Part shown: in pieces, positions 36,955 to 45,272 of the stretch
Layout of the letters: every line of letters begins with the position of its first letter
How positions within the stretch are numbered: the first letter of the stretch is position 1
The notes under the pieces: generated by a model
The model's database searches: none
Told to the model about the DNA's origin: nothing
The model's input: the letters and a program-made list of their open reading frames with translations, nothing else
Origin: Chitinophagaceae bacterium IBVUCB2
GTDB taxonomy: Bacteria > Bacteroidota > Bacteroidia > Chitinophagales > Chitinophagaceae
Direction: 5' to 3'
NCBI GenBank assembly: GCA_002127295.1
Contig: NFUV01000001.1
Span: 1-64,000, forward strand
DNA: 64,000 nt
Made by a program: the position numbers and the translations under genes

Positions 36955-37497
36955 ATGTCTACACCCGACCAGGTAATTGAGCAAACAAAAAAATGGATCA
37001 ACGATGTGGTGGTGGGGTGCAATTTTTGTCCATTCGCTGCCCGGGTAGTAAAACAACAGTCCATCCATTACCAGGTAGAAAACAGCAACGGACTAAAGGA
37101 ATGCCTCACATCATTAATGCTGGAAGTACAGCGACTGGATAATAATGAAACCATCGAAACCAGTTTTCTTATTCTTCCCAACTCATTCAACGACTTTGAT
37201 GAATACCTGGACCTGGTTGATAAAGCAGAAACATTATTAAAGAAAAACGGCTATGAAGGAATTTACCAATTGGCTAGTTTTCATCCGCAATATTTATTTG
37301 CCGGGTCATCAGCAACAGATGCAGCTAACTATACCAACCGTTCTGTTTACCCAATGCTTCATTTGTTACGGGAAGAAAGTATTGACAAAGCACTCAGGCA
37401 TTACACATCACCCGAAAACATTCCGGAACGCAATGTCAATTTCGCCAGGGAAAAAGGATTGGTCTATATGAAGATGCTTAGGGATGCTTGTATTTGA
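36955..37497 (+). CDS. DUF1415 protein, 180 aa
   Basis: The sequence matches the DUF1415 layout: an N-terminal GCNFCPFA motif (Cys-x-x-Cys, about 22-29), a central SFLILPNSFNDFDEYLD region, FHPQYLFAG, and NRSVYPMLHLLREESI. Function is unknown; the paired cysteines could bind metal or be redox-active. It has no signal peptide and is cytoplasmic. Monocistronic. The minus-strand terminator of hppA lies downstream. Confidence 0.85.
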   Translation: MSTPDQVIEQTKKWINDVVVGCNFCPFAARVVKQQSIHYQVENSNGLKECLTSLMLEVQRLDNNETIETSFLILPNSFNDFDEYLDLVDKAETLLKKNGYEGIYQLASFHPQYLFAGSSATDAANYTNRSVYPMLHLLREESIDKALRHYTSPENIPERNVNFAREKGLVYMKMLRDACI

Positions 37498-37604
37498 GTT
37501 ACGAGTTTCGGGTTTGACGTTATGAATTATATCTGCTTTAAAACTTTTGGTTTTCCTCTTTCTCTCTTTTCTCTCTGTGCGGGGTCTCTCTCTGGAAGAG
37601 CCAC

Positions 37605-37638
37605 AAAAAATAAGCCCCCCTGTAGAAACAGCGGGACT
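37605..37638 (-). terminator. Terminator of hppA (minus strand)
   Basis: Read on the minus strand, AGTCCCGCTGT pairs with ACAGGGGGGCT (one mismatch, one wobble) and is followed, after TTA, by a T-run. It lies 27 bp past the hppA stop. Confidence 0.65.
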
Positions 37639-37664
37639 TAATGTAATGGTTCTGATTAAGATCT

Positions 37665-39893
37665 TTATTTATACTGAACAGTATTCGCTGTATTCACAGC
37701 AGCAACAGGCGCAGTCTTAATTTCAATTTTATGTTGTTTTACTTCTACGGTAGCATTTTTCTTCGCAGCTATCTGCGCAAGGCTTGGTGCTATTACCAAT
37801 GATACGATTGACATCAGTTTAATAAGAATGTTCATAGATGGACCAGAAGTATCTTTAAAAGGATCACCCACTGTATCACCTGTTACAGATGCTTTATGTG
37901 GTTCAGATTTTTTATAGAACATCTCACCATTTATCTCCACACCTTTCTCAAACGATTTTTTTGCATTATCCCATGCACCACCGGCATTGTTCTGGAACAT
38001 TCCCATCAATACACCGCTAACAGTAGCACCAGCTAAAAATCCACCCAATGCTTCAGCACCAAGGCCGGGCATAAAACCAATGATCAATGGAGAAATGATT
38101 GCAATAGCACCCGGCAACATCATCTTCTTGATAGAAGCTTGTGTAGAGATAGCAACACATTTATCATATTCAGGCTTGCCTGTTCCTTCCATAATACCAG
38201 GGATAGTACGGAACTGGCGGCGAACTTCTTCCACCATCGCCATAGCTGCTTCACCCACTGCACGGATACATAGTGCAGAGAAAATGAACGGAACCATTGC
38301 ACCTACAAATAAGCAAGCCAATACATTCGCTTTATAAATATCAATACCGGTAATACCAGCCACACCAACAAAGGCTGCAAACAATGCCAGTGCAGTCAAT
38401 GCAGCAGAAGCAATCGCAAATCCTTTTCCTGAAGCAGCAGTCGTATTACCAACCGCATCCAGTACGTCTGTTTTTTCTCTTACATCACTTGGTAGTTCAC
38501 TCATTTCTGCAATACCACCTGCATTATCTGCAATCGGGCCAAAGGCATCTATCGCTAATTGCATAGCCGTTGTAGCCATCATACCGGCAGCAGCAATGGC
38601 CACACCGTATAATCCGGCACACTCATAAGAACCCCAGATACCACCTGCCAATACTAATATTGGTAAGAAGGTAGATTCCATTCCTATTGCCAAACCACCA
38701 ATAACGTTGGTAGCATGACCAGTGGATGATTGACGAATAATAGATTTTACCGGACGTTTGCCCATCGCTGTATAATATTCAGTAATGATGCTCATTAAAG
38801 CACCTACTACTAAACCAACACCAATAGCACCCAGCACACCCCATTTAGTAAATATTACACCACGCAGTTCCATAGCTTCCGGCATCAACCAGTACACTAA
38901 ACCTGCAGCAGCAATAGCAGTGAGTATCATCGAACCCCAGTTACCCATGTTCAATGCTTTCTGCACCGTATGTGTATTGATACCCGCTGTATCGCTGATG
39001 CGAACAAACAGAGTACCAACGATAGAAAATAAAATACCAACACCTGCAATAAGCATCGGGAGAATAACAGGAGAGAAGCCATTCAATACATCATCTCCAC
39101 CCAATACAGTTGTTTGTTGTCCTAATACAATGGTAGCAAGAACCGTTGCCACATAAGAACCAAACAGGTCGGCACCCATACCCGCCACATCACCTACGTT
39201 GTCACCAACGTTGTCGGCAATAGTTGCCGGGTTGCGGGGATCATCTTCCGGAATACCTGCTTCCACTTTACCTACCAGGTCAGCACCCACGTCGGCAGCT
39301 TTGGTATAGATACCACCGCCTACACGGGCAAACAAGGCTATAGATTCAGCACCCAACGAAAAACCAGTCAGTACTTCAATTGTTTTCAGCATTTCTGCAT
39401 CACCAATTGCCGCATCCGGTGCAAAAAATTGTTTTAATACAATGTATAAACCACCTAAGCCTAATACCGCCAAACCTGCCACACCAACACCCATCACGGC
39501 ACCGCCGGTAAAGGATACGTTCAATGCTTTCTTTAAACTGGTACGGGCAGCATGTGCAGTACGAACATTGGCTTTCGTTGCCGCCCTCATACCAATATAA
39601 CCAGCCACCGCACTAAGCACAGCACCAATTACAAAGGCAATAGCGATAGACCAGTGGGAGTGAGGATTCGCCTGCGCCATTACAGCCAGCAGTATACCAA
39701 CTATCACTACAAAGTAGCCCAGCACTTTCCACTCAGCTTTCAAAAAGGCCATAGCACCTTCAGCAATGTATTTGCTGATCTCTTTCATGCGGTCGGTACC
39801 GGCATCCTGCTTTGCCACCCATCTGAATTTGATCCAGGTATAAAGCAAACCAATAATTCCCATAGCCGGGATTGCGTAAATCAATTTGTCCAT
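37665..39893 (-). CDS. hppA: Membrane-bound ion-pumping pyrophosphatase
   Basis: A 742-aa protein with about 16 membrane helices that couples pyrophosphate hydrolysis to cation transport across the inner membrane. The substrate motifs are [18 protein letters not shown] and [15 protein letters not shown], plus the third acidic motif [16 protein letters not shown]. At the K+-site the sequence is G482-N-T-T-A-A; Ala (A486) instead of Lys marks the K+-dependent class, which includes Na+ pumps and Na+/H+ pumps as well as H+ pumps, so the transported ion is not certain. The C-terminal ~40 residues are an unusual soluble tail. Monocistronic. Confidence 0.95.
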   Translation of the reverse strand: MDKLIYAIPAMGIIGLLYTWIKFRWVAKQDAGTDRMKEISKYIAEGAMAFLKAEWKVLGYFVVIVGILLAVMAQANPHSHWSIAIAFVIGAVLSAVAGYIGMRAATKANVRTAHAARTSLKKALNVSFTGGAVMGVGVAGLAVLGLGGLYIVLKQFFAPDAAIGDAEMLKTIEVLTGFSLGAESIALFARVGGGIYTKAADVGADLVGKVEAGIPEDDPRNPATIADNVGDNVGDVAGMGADLFGSYVATVLATIVLGQQTTVLGGDDVLNGFSPVILPMLIAGVGILFSIVGTLFVRISDTAGINTHTVQKALNMGNWGSMILTAIAAAGLVYWLMPEAMELRGVIFTKWGVLGAIGVGLVVGALMSIITEYYTAMGKRPVKSIIRQSSTGHATNVIGGLAIGMESTFLPILVLAGGIWGSYECAGLYGVAIAAAGMMATTAMQLAIDAFGPIADNAGGIAEMSELPSDVREKTDVLDAVGNTTAASGKGFAIASAALTALALFAAFVGVAGITGIDIYKANVLACLFVGAMVPFIFSALCIRAVGEAAMAMVEEVRRQFRTIPGIMEGTGKPEYDKCVAISTQASIKKMMLPGAIAIISPLIIGFMPGLGAEALGGFLAGATVSGVLMGMFQNNAGGAWDNAKKSFEKGVEINGEMFYKKSEPHKASVTGDTVGDPFKDTSGPSMNILIKLMSIVSLVIAPSLAQIAAKKNATVEVKQHKIEIKTAPVAAVNTANTVQYK

Positions 39894-40048
39894 AAGAGTT
39901 GATTCTTAATCAAAATTTAATAGTAAACAGGCATTTCTGCCGGGCGGCAAAGATAGGGGAAGGCCATCAAATTTTGAGGCAGGAAATTAGGCTGTAAATC
40001 AGGGGTTTTAAAGGCAATTATTGGCCCGACTTAGTGCTACTATCAGCC

Positions 40049-40086
40049 CAGTTGCGTCGCACTCTTCAGGGTTCTGTTCGCTATTC
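40049..40086. repeat. Dispersed repeat, copy 1
   Basis: A 38-bp stretch beginning CAGTTGCGTCGC and including GGGTTCTGTTCGCTA is 32/38 identical to 62737-62774, 22.7 kb away in the same orientation. Both copies lie in intergenic DNA upstream or downstream of core genes. Confidence 0.7.
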
Positions 40087-40131
40087 AGCTGCAGATTCGC
40101 AGAATCCACTTACAATAGCGAAGTAATTGGT

Positions 40132-40425
40132 TTAAAGTCCATCTTCTCTTTCCCATAACCATAGGGCTTCTTCATTGCTTCCCAAATTGTATTCGCCTTT
40201 TACTAGTAGAATGGGTGTATCGAATCCAAACAAATCCGTAATTATTTCGTTTTGCCTTGAAAGAAGTATTTTCCATTCAGCTTCAACTTCCGCATAGCGT
40301 TTAGATTCTGGCAAACTGTGAATTCTAAACCACCTGTCAGGATAGTCGTATTTAAGCAAATGGGAAATGGGAACTGCTTCAGGATAATTTAAAGACCAAA
40401 GTTTGTAAAATTCTTTTTTTGTCAT
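40132..40425 (-). CDS. Hypothetical protein, DUF3885-like, 97 aa
   Basis: A short soluble protein with the segment YPDRWFRIHSLPESKRYA (about 29-46) and ILLSRQNEIITDLFG, which I associate with DUF3885-type proteins, though the match is from memory and not certain. A GTG at 40431 overlaps the upstream stop (GTGA) and could be the start; ATG 40425 is used here. It is coupled to the 177-aa gene before it. There is no signal peptide and no function can be given. Confidence 0.6.
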   Translation of the reverse strand: MTKKEFYKLWSLNYPEAVPISHLLKYDYPDRWFRIHSLPESKRYAEVEAEWKILLSRQNEIITDLFGFDTPILLVKGEYNLGSNEEALWLWEREDGL

Positions 40426-40427
40426 TG

Positions 40428-40958
40428 TCACATTAATTCTAATAATTTCTGTCCCGCTATACTTATAGAAGGTAAAAAAACTTCTTTGTATTCTTTCTTT
40501 GCAAAATCATTCAGAGAAATTACTTGTTGAATAATATAACTGCTAGAGATTCTCATCTCTGATAAATTTTCTTTAACTGCATTAATTGTAAATCGTTGAA
40601 ATTCAAAGCTAATATCTAGCAAATTCCAGTCTTTTATAACAGGTCTTGAATATTCAACCAAGGAATAGTCGAACGAATCTCTACTAATTGTATCTAATAC
40701 AGAATCATGAAAAAAATGAACCTCTCGGGGTATACTAAGTTTTTCCATTAAGTGGTAGAATTCAGGAGAGGGTCGAAATAGAAAAGACCCTGGAGGTATT
40801 ATGAAAGCAGAAGGACTAGAATATTTAGAGCCATTGTTTGGAATTCCGTCTTGGAGAATTGACGAAACATAAAAAAAAATTTCATTATATTCTTTTTGAA
40901 TTGAATCAATTTGAACCTCGTCTATAGTTGTCTCAAAAACTTTAATGAAATTGTCCAT
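40428..40958 (-). CDS. Hypothetical protein, 176 aa
   Basis: I do not recognise this family. ATG 40958 (MDNFIKVFETTIDEVQ) is preferred to the TTG at 40988. The protein is soluble with FIIPPGSFLFRPSPEFYHL in the middle and no signal peptide. Its stop overlaps the candidate GTG of the DUF3885-like gene, so the two are a small operon. Just upstream lies GTGTGCAAGTGGC, a word similar to one before the small gene at 49733, hinting at cassette-like origin. Confidence 0.6.
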   Translation of the reverse strand: MDNFIKVFETTIDEVQIDSIQKEYNEIFFYVSSILQDGIPNNGSKYSSPSAFIIPPGSFLFRPSPEFYHLMEKLSIPREVHFFHDSVLDTISRDSFDYSLVEYSRPVIKDWNLLDISFEFQRFTINAVKENLSEMRISSSYIIQQVISLNDFAKKEYKEVFLPSISIAGQKLLELM

Positions 40959-41098
40959 ATTCCGCCCAACATTCAGGGGTGTGTGCAAGTGGCATTAGTA
41001 TTCCTACACTCATTGCCCTCGTTATTAAAATTATTTTGCTAAAGATAAGAACAAAACTTCTCAGCGTTTCTTGTCCATCCCTATATTGTACGAACCAG

Positions 41099-41701
41099 TT
41101 ATTTACAAATAACATTTAACTCTTTCAATCCTTCGCTTGAGTTTATATCAGAAGCAGAAAGATCAAGTCCTTTTGAAATTTCAAATGCTTCACATGCATT
41201 TAAAAAATCTTTGTCGTAATAATATGACAAAGCCATATTTGAATAGTACACATAATTATTAGGGTCAAGTTCAATTGCTTTCTTAAAATCAACTATTGAT
41301 TTTTTTTCTTCATACAGGTTATTGTGGTATAGTCCCCGGTTATTGTAAAATGGAGCATATGAACCATCTAGTGTGATCGCAGTATCCAATAACGATATTG
41401 CTTCCTCAAGCTTATCCAGTAGAGCATAACAATCCGATAAGTCAAAAAATAATTTAGGATTGTCAGGTTCTATTTTGATCGCTTCACGATATAAATGTAT
41501 AGCCTCATCGTATTTTTTTGCTTCTTTTAAATCGAAAGCCTCAATACTAAGCTGTTCCGCTTTAGCTGACTTAAATGTGAAGGGTGTCGATATTGTAAGG
41601 GAGGAAAAGCCATTTGTTGAGGGCTTCTTCGATGGTAATGTAATAAGGATGAAAAGAAGACCAGCTACAACAAGGATTGATATTATAATAAATTTTTTCA
41701 A
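41099..41701 (-). CDS. Membrane-anchored TPR protein, 200 aa
   Basis: A TTG start gives MKKFIIISILVVAGLLFILI, an N-terminal membrane anchor (about 3-22). Three to four TPR motifs follow: AKKYDEAIHLYREAIKIEPD, DKLEEAISLLDTAITLDG, EKKSIVDFKKAIELDPN and a last, more divergent one. Such proteins mediate protein contacts in the periplasm; no partner is suggested by the neighbours. It stands alone. Confidence 0.75.
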   Translation of the reverse strand: MKKFIIISILVVAGLLFILITLPSKKPSTNGFSSLTISTPFTFKSAKAEQLSIEAFDLKEAKKYDEAIHLYREAIKIEPDNPKLFFDLSDCYALLDKLEEAISLLDTAITLDGSYAPFYNNRGLYHNNLYEEKKSIVDFKKAIELDPNNYVYYSNMALSYYYDKDFLNACEAFEISKGLDLSASDINSSEGLKELNVICK

Positions 41702-41865
41702 TTTCGGGTAGAAAAAAGTTTTTTATTGTGCCTGATGTGATGGCTTTCTGTTATGAGATCTTTGATCGCAAAGCCGGTAACCGATTTTGTTTAAAGATAC
41801 AAAACATGGTAGCATATTCTAAAGCTCATCCGTAACCCGGAAGTTCAGAACGATGTTCAGGATGG

Positions 41866-42252
41866 CTACATAAAAAACACATTGAACCGATGCCCATCCG
41901 GGTCGGCAAACCAAAAACCATAATAGCCGTTGCCAAATTCCGCTGGTGGAGAAATAATTTTGCCGCCGGCACTTTCCACTTCTTTCGCCCAATCGTTCAC
42001 TTGTTCTTTGCTGGAGGCAGAAAGAGTAAACAACACTTCATTTACTTTTTGGGAGTCAGCTATCTCACCCTTAAAATTTGGTAGCAGCACATCTTTTAAA
42101 AAAAAGTGCATAATGAAATTATCATCGCTTACAAAAAAACTGGTAAGGTCTTTATTGCGGCCGTTAGATCTAAATCCTAACGCTGTATAAAATGTAGTAG
42201 TTCTCTCTAAATCTGCTACTGCAAAGTTCGACCATATCTTTTTCGGATTCAT
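41866..42252 (-). CDS. VOC/glyoxalase-family protein, 128 aa
   Basis: ATG 42252 (MNPKKIWSNFAVADL) is preferred to the TTG of a longer frame. It has the paired beta-alpha-beta-beta-beta units of the vicinal oxygen chelate fold: ERTTTFYTALGFRSN in the first half and FADPDGHRFNVFFM at the end. Members include glyoxalases, dioxygenases and antibiotic-binding proteins; the substrate is unknown. It is cytoplasmic and monocistronic. Confidence 0.85.
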   Translation of the reverse strand: MNPKKIWSNFAVADLERTTTFYTALGFRSNGRNKDLTSFFVSDDNFIMHFFLKDVLLPNFKGEIADSQKVNEVLFTLSASSKEQVNDWAKEVESAGGKIISPPAEFGNGYYGFWFADPDGHRFNVFFM

Positions 42253-42344
42253 ACAATTGCTTTTGTTCAATTTACAAAGATTAAAACAATATCTGCTCTA
42301 ACCGGCTCACCCTGATCAAAATATCATATTTACCATTATAGGTA

Positions 42345-42352
42345 TATCTTTG
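42345..42352 (+). promoter_or_regulatory. -7 element TATCTTTG
   Basis: An exact TAnnTTTG match 115 bp before the 31-aa Lys-rich gene and pointing to it. No -33 element at 19 bp is obvious. Confidence 0.4.
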
Positions 42353-42467
42353 TTTACTTATATGCTGGTTGTATAGTTGCCGCTGCTAAAAGGGCAACAT
42401 GGAAAAACAGGAAGATAATACCCGGCAGCCATAAGTAAATAATTTCACTAACCTAAAATTTAATTGT

Positions 42468-42563
42468 ATGCCGAAAAAAACAGCTGAACCCAGGAAGAAT
42501 AAGCCTACTAAAAAGAAAAGCTCAGCACAAAAGAAAGCGAATCCAAAGAAAAAATTACGCTAA
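42468..42563 (+). CDS. 31-aa Lys-rich basic peptide
   Basis: The frame MPKKTAEPRKNKPTKKKSSA... ends in KKLR; about half the residues are Lys, Arg or Pro and there is no hydrophobic part. It is preceded by a promoter-like element and closely followed by an intrinsic terminator, so it looks like a real small gene rather than noise. The character suggests nucleic-acid binding, like small histone-tail-like or ribosome-associated proteins, but this is inference. Confidence 0.55.
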   Translation: MPKKTAEPRKNKPTKKKSSAQKKANPKKKLR

Positions 42564-42578
42564 GAGTAAAACGCAGAG

Positions 42579-42601
42579 AGCCCGGTTCACAGCCGGGCTT
42601 C
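42579..42601 (+). terminator. Terminator after the Lys-rich peptide gene
   Basis: AGCCCGG and CCGGGCT form a 7-bp perfect stem over seven bases, followed by a short TTCTT run. Confidence 0.7.
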
Positions 42602-42800
42602 TTATATAATGTAACTCACAAATAGAGGGAGAACATGGCTTTTTTTTATGTATTTCTTCCGTTTGCTGAGAATATCTTTTGTAGATCGTCCGAGTTACAG
42701 AAGTTGGGAACTGAAGCTGATTAGCGAATCGGAACGATCAGTATATATTCTTCAGACAGCATAGCAGCAAATCCAATGTTGGCTGTAGTGGCTTTGTGTC

Positions 42801-43487
42801 CTACAACGAAAGTTTAATGCCTACACTTAGATTTAAATAATTGTGTCCCAATGTCAAACCATTACCATTTTGGTTAGAGATATATTCATCTTCTTTTACA
42901 TGATGTTTATAAGCATATGATAAAGAAGATGTCGCTTGAAGTTTCTTTGTCAATTTGAAGTCAGTGCCTAAGCCAAATGTCAGTGAATATCCTTGCCAAT
43001 GATTTTTTTTGTAAGCTCCGTCATACCTTGAAAAATTAGATCTGTAGGCTGTGTTCAATAAGTAGTTTCCTGCCAAGCCTGTCGTAATAAAACTCTTGAA
43101 CTTAGTGGTCGATATAAAGTTGTATCCAATATTAACTGGAAAAGAAATGACTCTATACGAAACTGATTTTGTTGTTACCAGTTCGTTCGTAAAACTTTGT
43201 TTTGGTGGTGGCAATGCTGCTTGGTTTAAAAAATTCGCTGTATTTAGCGTCCGTGATATGAAACCTACTCCAGAACTTACAAAAAGACTTTTGTTAATGT
43301 TATATTGAACTATTGATGCAACACCAATATTAAATGTTGATTTATCATTATTTTCCTTCCACCATGGATAGCTGTCTTTATGGAAAGTAAGTTCAGGCTG
43401 CAACTGAATAGATAATTGCCACTTATGGCTTTGTCCGTATGAGGTAACTGAAAATATCAGTAGTGTCAATAAAATAATTTGTCGCAT
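42801..43487 (-). CDS. Outer-membrane beta-barrel protein, 228 aa
   Basis: ATG 43487 begins the signal peptide MRQIILLTLLIFSVTSYGQ. The mature protein has long alternating strands (FNIGVASIVQYNINKSLFVS, SYRVISFPVNIGYNF, YSLTFGLGTDF, LNLSVGIKLSL) typical of small barrels. Function unknown. It is flanked by non-coding stretches that share words such as CATGGCTTTTT (42637 and 43551), which could mark it as an exchangeable cassette. Confidence 0.75.
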   Translation of the reverse strand: MRQIILLTLLIFSVTSYGQSHKWQLSIQLQPELTFHKDSYPWWKENNDKSTFNIGVASIVQYNINKSLFVSSGVGFISRTLNTANFLNQAALPPPKQSFTNELVTTKSVSYRVISFPVNIGYNFISTTKFKSFITTGLAGNYLLNTAYRSNFSRYDGAYKKNHWQGYSLTFGLGTDFKLTKKLQATSSLSYAYKHHVKEDEYISNQNGNGLTLGHNYLNLSVGIKLSL

Positions 43488-43706
43488 AATATTGATGACA
43501 ATTGAAAATATAGAATCGTTGCTTTGTACTGCGATTACAGCCAACGAGCATGGCTTTTTGCAGGTTGGGAATTAGAATTCCGTCCGCCCGGCTAACTGAA
43601 GCTAAATTTATAAATAAAAGCGGATGATTTGCACATGGCTAAATTAATAACGTCCTACTAGATATGAAGCCAAATTGAACAAAAAGTTGAAACACGGCTT
43701 TCGTCA

Positions 43707-43867
43707 GCGGAGCGTTTGCGTTTGCCTTGATCTTTTTGTTTCTTTTTGCATCAAGGCAAAAAGAAAAGCAAGAAAAAATATCATTTGCCAAACGGGCGGA
43801 GCCTTCGGGTTTGCCTTGATCTTTTTGTTTCTTTTTGCATCAAGGCAAAAAGAAAGGCAAGAAAAAA
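43707..43867. repeat. Two direct copies of a 71-bp repeat with internal dyad
   Basis: The unit from GCGGAGC to GAAAAAA occurs at 43707-43777 and 43796-43867, spaced by 89 bp; the inner 58 bases (from GTTTGCCTTGATC) differ at one position. Each unit contains CCTTGAT...ATCAAGG and TTTCTTTTTGC with GCAAAAAGAAA, so each can fold back. It lies just after the stop of the beta-lactamase-fold gene. The 65-codon frame across it is a by-product of the repeat. Confidence 0.88.
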
Positions 43868-43881
43868 CATGACCAACTAAT

Positions 43882-45129
43882 TTATTTCCTGCTTTTATTA
43901 GTGGATTTTCTATCTGCTTCGCCAGTAGTCGTCTTTAACGTATCGGCTTCATCGGCTTCAGCATCTTTCTCTTCCCCATAGTCACCAAAAATATCATAAG
44001 CACCATGCGCTGCATAATAAATGCTGCGGGTAAATTTATTACCAAGTATAATGATCGTTGCTTTTTCATCCATCAACCTGGTAAAAGCTGCATTGTTGCC
44101 ATGCCATTTGCCAAAATGATAAACGATCTTTTTCCCGTTCGGTAAATTTTGCATGCGCCAGCCCAATCCATAATTATGTATGGATGGCTTTTCATTACTA
44201 TAAGGAGTAAAAGCAGAATCCAGCAGGGCAGGAGAAATCACCTGGTCGGTATAAAGAGCCTGGTCCCATTTCAACAGATCTTGCGGGGTGGAGTAAATAT
44301 TTTTATCGCCATAAGTAGCATCCAGAAAATCAAAATCCCAATAAGTACCATTGCCGGTAAATGATGGAGTGGCGGTGAGTGTATCTTTTAAAGTAAATAC
44401 ATAAGTGTTTGTCATTTGCAGCGGGCCAAAATATTTCTGCTGCATGTATTGCGGAAAAGTTTGTCCGGTTACTTTTTCTATGATCATAGCCAGCAATACA
44501 TAATTAGTGTTACAATAGTTGAAGCGGGAATTGACAGAGCCGGTAGGGTCGGGTCTCTTGTCCATCATCATTTGCAGCACATCTTCATTGCGGGCAAATT
44601 GTTTGTTCCATTTTCCTTTTTCATCAAGCCCCCATTTATTATTACTCATAAAATATAAATAATTGGGCAGGCCGCTTCTGTGGCTGAGCAACATCTTCAC
44701 CGTGATGCCCGCATAGGGAAAGCCCGGAAAGAATTTATTGATACTATCGTTGAGCGACAATTTTTGTTCCTGTATCAATCGCAGGATAGCAATACCGGTA
44801 AATGTTTTACTGGTAGATGCTATATGCATGGAAGTATTGGCAGTAATAGAATCTTTTGTTCGCAGGTTAGCATAGCCAGCATAATTTTCATAAATAACAG
44901 AACCATTCTTGGCGATGAGGATGCCGCCATTAAATCCATTATCTAATAAAGTGCTGTCAAAAAATTGACTGAGTTGGCGAAAGTAATTTCGAAATTCTTC
45001 TTTACTTAACTCTTTGGGAGTGGGAGGATAGTATTGTAATGAATCTTCCGCCACTTCCTCTTTTTTGGAAGAATTATTACAGGCAGCAAGCAAAACAGTC
45101 GTTAGTACAAATAAAAAAAAGGTCTTCAA
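43882..45129 (-). CDS. Class-C beta-lactamase-fold serine hydrolase, lipoprotein
   Basis: A 415-aa protein from the TTG at 45129: MKTFFLFVLTTVLLAAC17 is a perfect lipoprotein signal, which the longer frame to 45210 would bury. Catalytic S105-T-S-K108 (SxxK) and Y205-C-N207 (YxN) are present, and HFGKWHGNN may be the third box. This is the penicillin-binding/beta-lactamase class C family, which includes esterases, D-aminopeptidases and peptidoglycan enzymes; true beta-lactamase activity is not implied. It is divergent from serA. Confidence 0.88.
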   Translation of the reverse strand: MKTFFLFVLTTVLLAACNNSSKKEEVAEDSLQYYPPTPKELSKEEFRNYFRQLSQFFDSTLLDNGFNGGILIAKNGSVIYENYAGYANLRTKDSITANTSMHIASTSKTFTGIAILRLIQEQKLSLNDSINKFFPGFPYAGITVKMLLSHRSGLPNYLYFMSNNKWGLDEKGKWNKQFARNEDVLQMMMDKRPDPTGSVNSRFNYCNTNYVLLAMIIEKVTGQTFPQYMQQKYFGPLQMTNTYVFTLKDTLTATPSFTGNGTYWDFDFLDATYGDKNIYSTPQDLLKWDQALYTDQVISPALLDSAFTPYSNEKPSIHNYGLGWRMQNLPNGKKIVYHFGKWHGNNAAFTRLMDEKATIIILGNKFTRSIYYAAHGAYDIFGDYGEEKDAEADEADTLKTTTGEADRKSTNKSRK

Positions 45130-45260
45130 AGAAGTAGGTTTTTGTATTGTGGCAAAATAAAAGGCTGTAACCGGTAAGGTACTGATTAGTTTTCCCCATA
45201 ACTGTGCCAAATGTTAATAGCATTATCAGTGCATTGCCATCAACTGCTTTATTGAGATAG

Positions 45261-45268
45261 TATATTTG
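45261..45268 (+). promoter_or_regulatory. -7 element TATATTTG before serA
   Basis: An exact TAnnTTTG match only four bases before the ATG at 45273, implying a leaderless or nearly leaderless transcript. Confidence 0.55.
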
Positions 45269-45272
45269 TAAT

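Noticed and set aside
43675-43872. 65-codon frame with internal duplication
   Set aside because: It is produced by the two copies of the 71-bp repeat and reads as nonsense.
43882-45129. Antibiotic-resistance beta-lactamase
   Set aside because: The class C fold covers many esterases and peptidases; nothing seen here shows a true beta-lactamase.
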